From positions 3,060 through 67,059 of the forward strand of contig NZ_CALISE010000013.1 in the NCBI RefSeq assembly GCF_938041965.1: a stretch of 64,000 nt of DNA, given 5' to 3'. Both the position numbers and the translations under genes were made by a program. Positions within the stretch are counted from its first letter, which is position 1. Each line of letters opens with the position of its first letter. The notes under the pieces were generated by a model that made no database searches, was not told the origin of the DNA, and worked only from the letters and a program-made list of their open reading frames with translations. Shown here piece by piece: positions 63,944 to 64,000 of the stretch. Origin of the DNA: an uncultured Mogibacterium sp. Its GTDB lineage: Bacteria > Bacillota > Clostridia > Peptostreptococcales > Anaerovoracaceae.

Positions 63944-64000
63944 AGTGAAGTGCACCCCAAAAGTTAGACACAAACTAATTTTTGGAGGTGTACTTTTTAT
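63944..64000 (+). mobile_element. probable left end of an IS3-type element (cut by window edge)
   Basis: AAGTGCACCCCAAAAGTT (63947-63964) faces a near-complementary copy AATTTTTGGAGGTGTACTT (63978-63996) containing a ribosome site, and the window stops inside a likely start codon (AT at 63999-64000). This arrangement is seen at the left ends of IS3/IS150-group elements. No transposase sequence is inside the window, so it is tentative. Confidence 0.4.

Noticed and set aside
55638..64000. Second copy of the ssrA 3' end as an attR site
   Set aside because: I searched for CCGCCTCCACCA-like sequence to the right and found none within the window.
1..64000. CRISPR arrays and tRNA or rRNA genes
   Set aside because: No regularly spaced repeats; the only GGTTCAAATCC-type T arm with CCA end belongs to tmRNA.

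Overview
The window reads as the chromosome of a low-to-medium GC, Gram-positive anaerobe of the Clostridia (Bacillota). The evidence is gene order and gene content. There is a ylxM-ffh-rpsP-khpA-rimM-trmD block, a yggS-sepF-yggT-divIVA-lspA-rluD block, yicC-gmk-rpoZ, RqcH, TTG/GTG starts with strong AGGAGG ribosome sites, lipoprotein signal peptides, and many amino-acid transporters (MetNI, APC, NSS, AGCS, BrnQ and two polar amino-acid ABC systems). This suggests an amino-acid-using anaerobe, possibly near Mogibacterium or the former Eubacterium family XIII. The genus is inference.

Layout. 1-5.3 kb: the 3' part of a methionine ABC importer (metNI), a BusR-like GntR/RCK_C regulator, a BspA-like lipoprotein whose C-terminus is frameshifted, and an APC permease. 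5.3-15.4 kb: SRP, ribosome-maturation, cell-division and lipoprotein-processing genes, ending with a flavin reductase and a Dps ferritin. 15.6-22.6 kb: a small membrane protein, rqcH, yicC-gmk-rpoZ, aroF and a fused aroE-aroK. 22.8-27.5 kb: an NSS transporter, an ABC binding protein plus permease without an ATPase, and an aminotransferase. 27.7-38.5 kb: a U32 peptidase carrying a striking comb of hairpins in its coding sequence, an FlK-like thioesterase, a CDF exporter, an ArsB/NhaD-type transporter, an unknown protein, and uvrB-uvrA. 38.6-44.2 kb: an SPFH protein, an AGCS symporter, an XRE regulator with a membrane domain and a structured leader, and brnQ.

44.4-50.8 kb: the most interesting locus, a tight five-gene operon. 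It encodes an ECF T protein, a fused double ECF ATPase, an MptD-like S component and two exporter-fold ABC half-transporters of the type used for siderophore import. Its upstream region holds two GTTAG-N6-CTAAC palindromes and a Fur-like palindrome. The same GTTAG-N6-CTAAC site lies just past the predicted start of dps transcription at 14.9 kb. I infer an iron (or other metal/haem) regulon that links uptake to storage.

50.9-55.6 kb: pncB, an MltG-like fragment, an RluA-family synthase, lepB, smpB and ssrA (tmRNA). After ssrA the sequence turns AT-rich and accessory: a broken IS30-type transposase, a two-gene McrBC type IV restriction system between two related palindromes, a TudS-related desulfidase, a complete amino-acid ABC importer, and at the right edge what looks like the start of an IS3-type element. 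This is probably a variable region abutting ssrA. No integrase and no duplicated ssrA 3' end is visible in the window.
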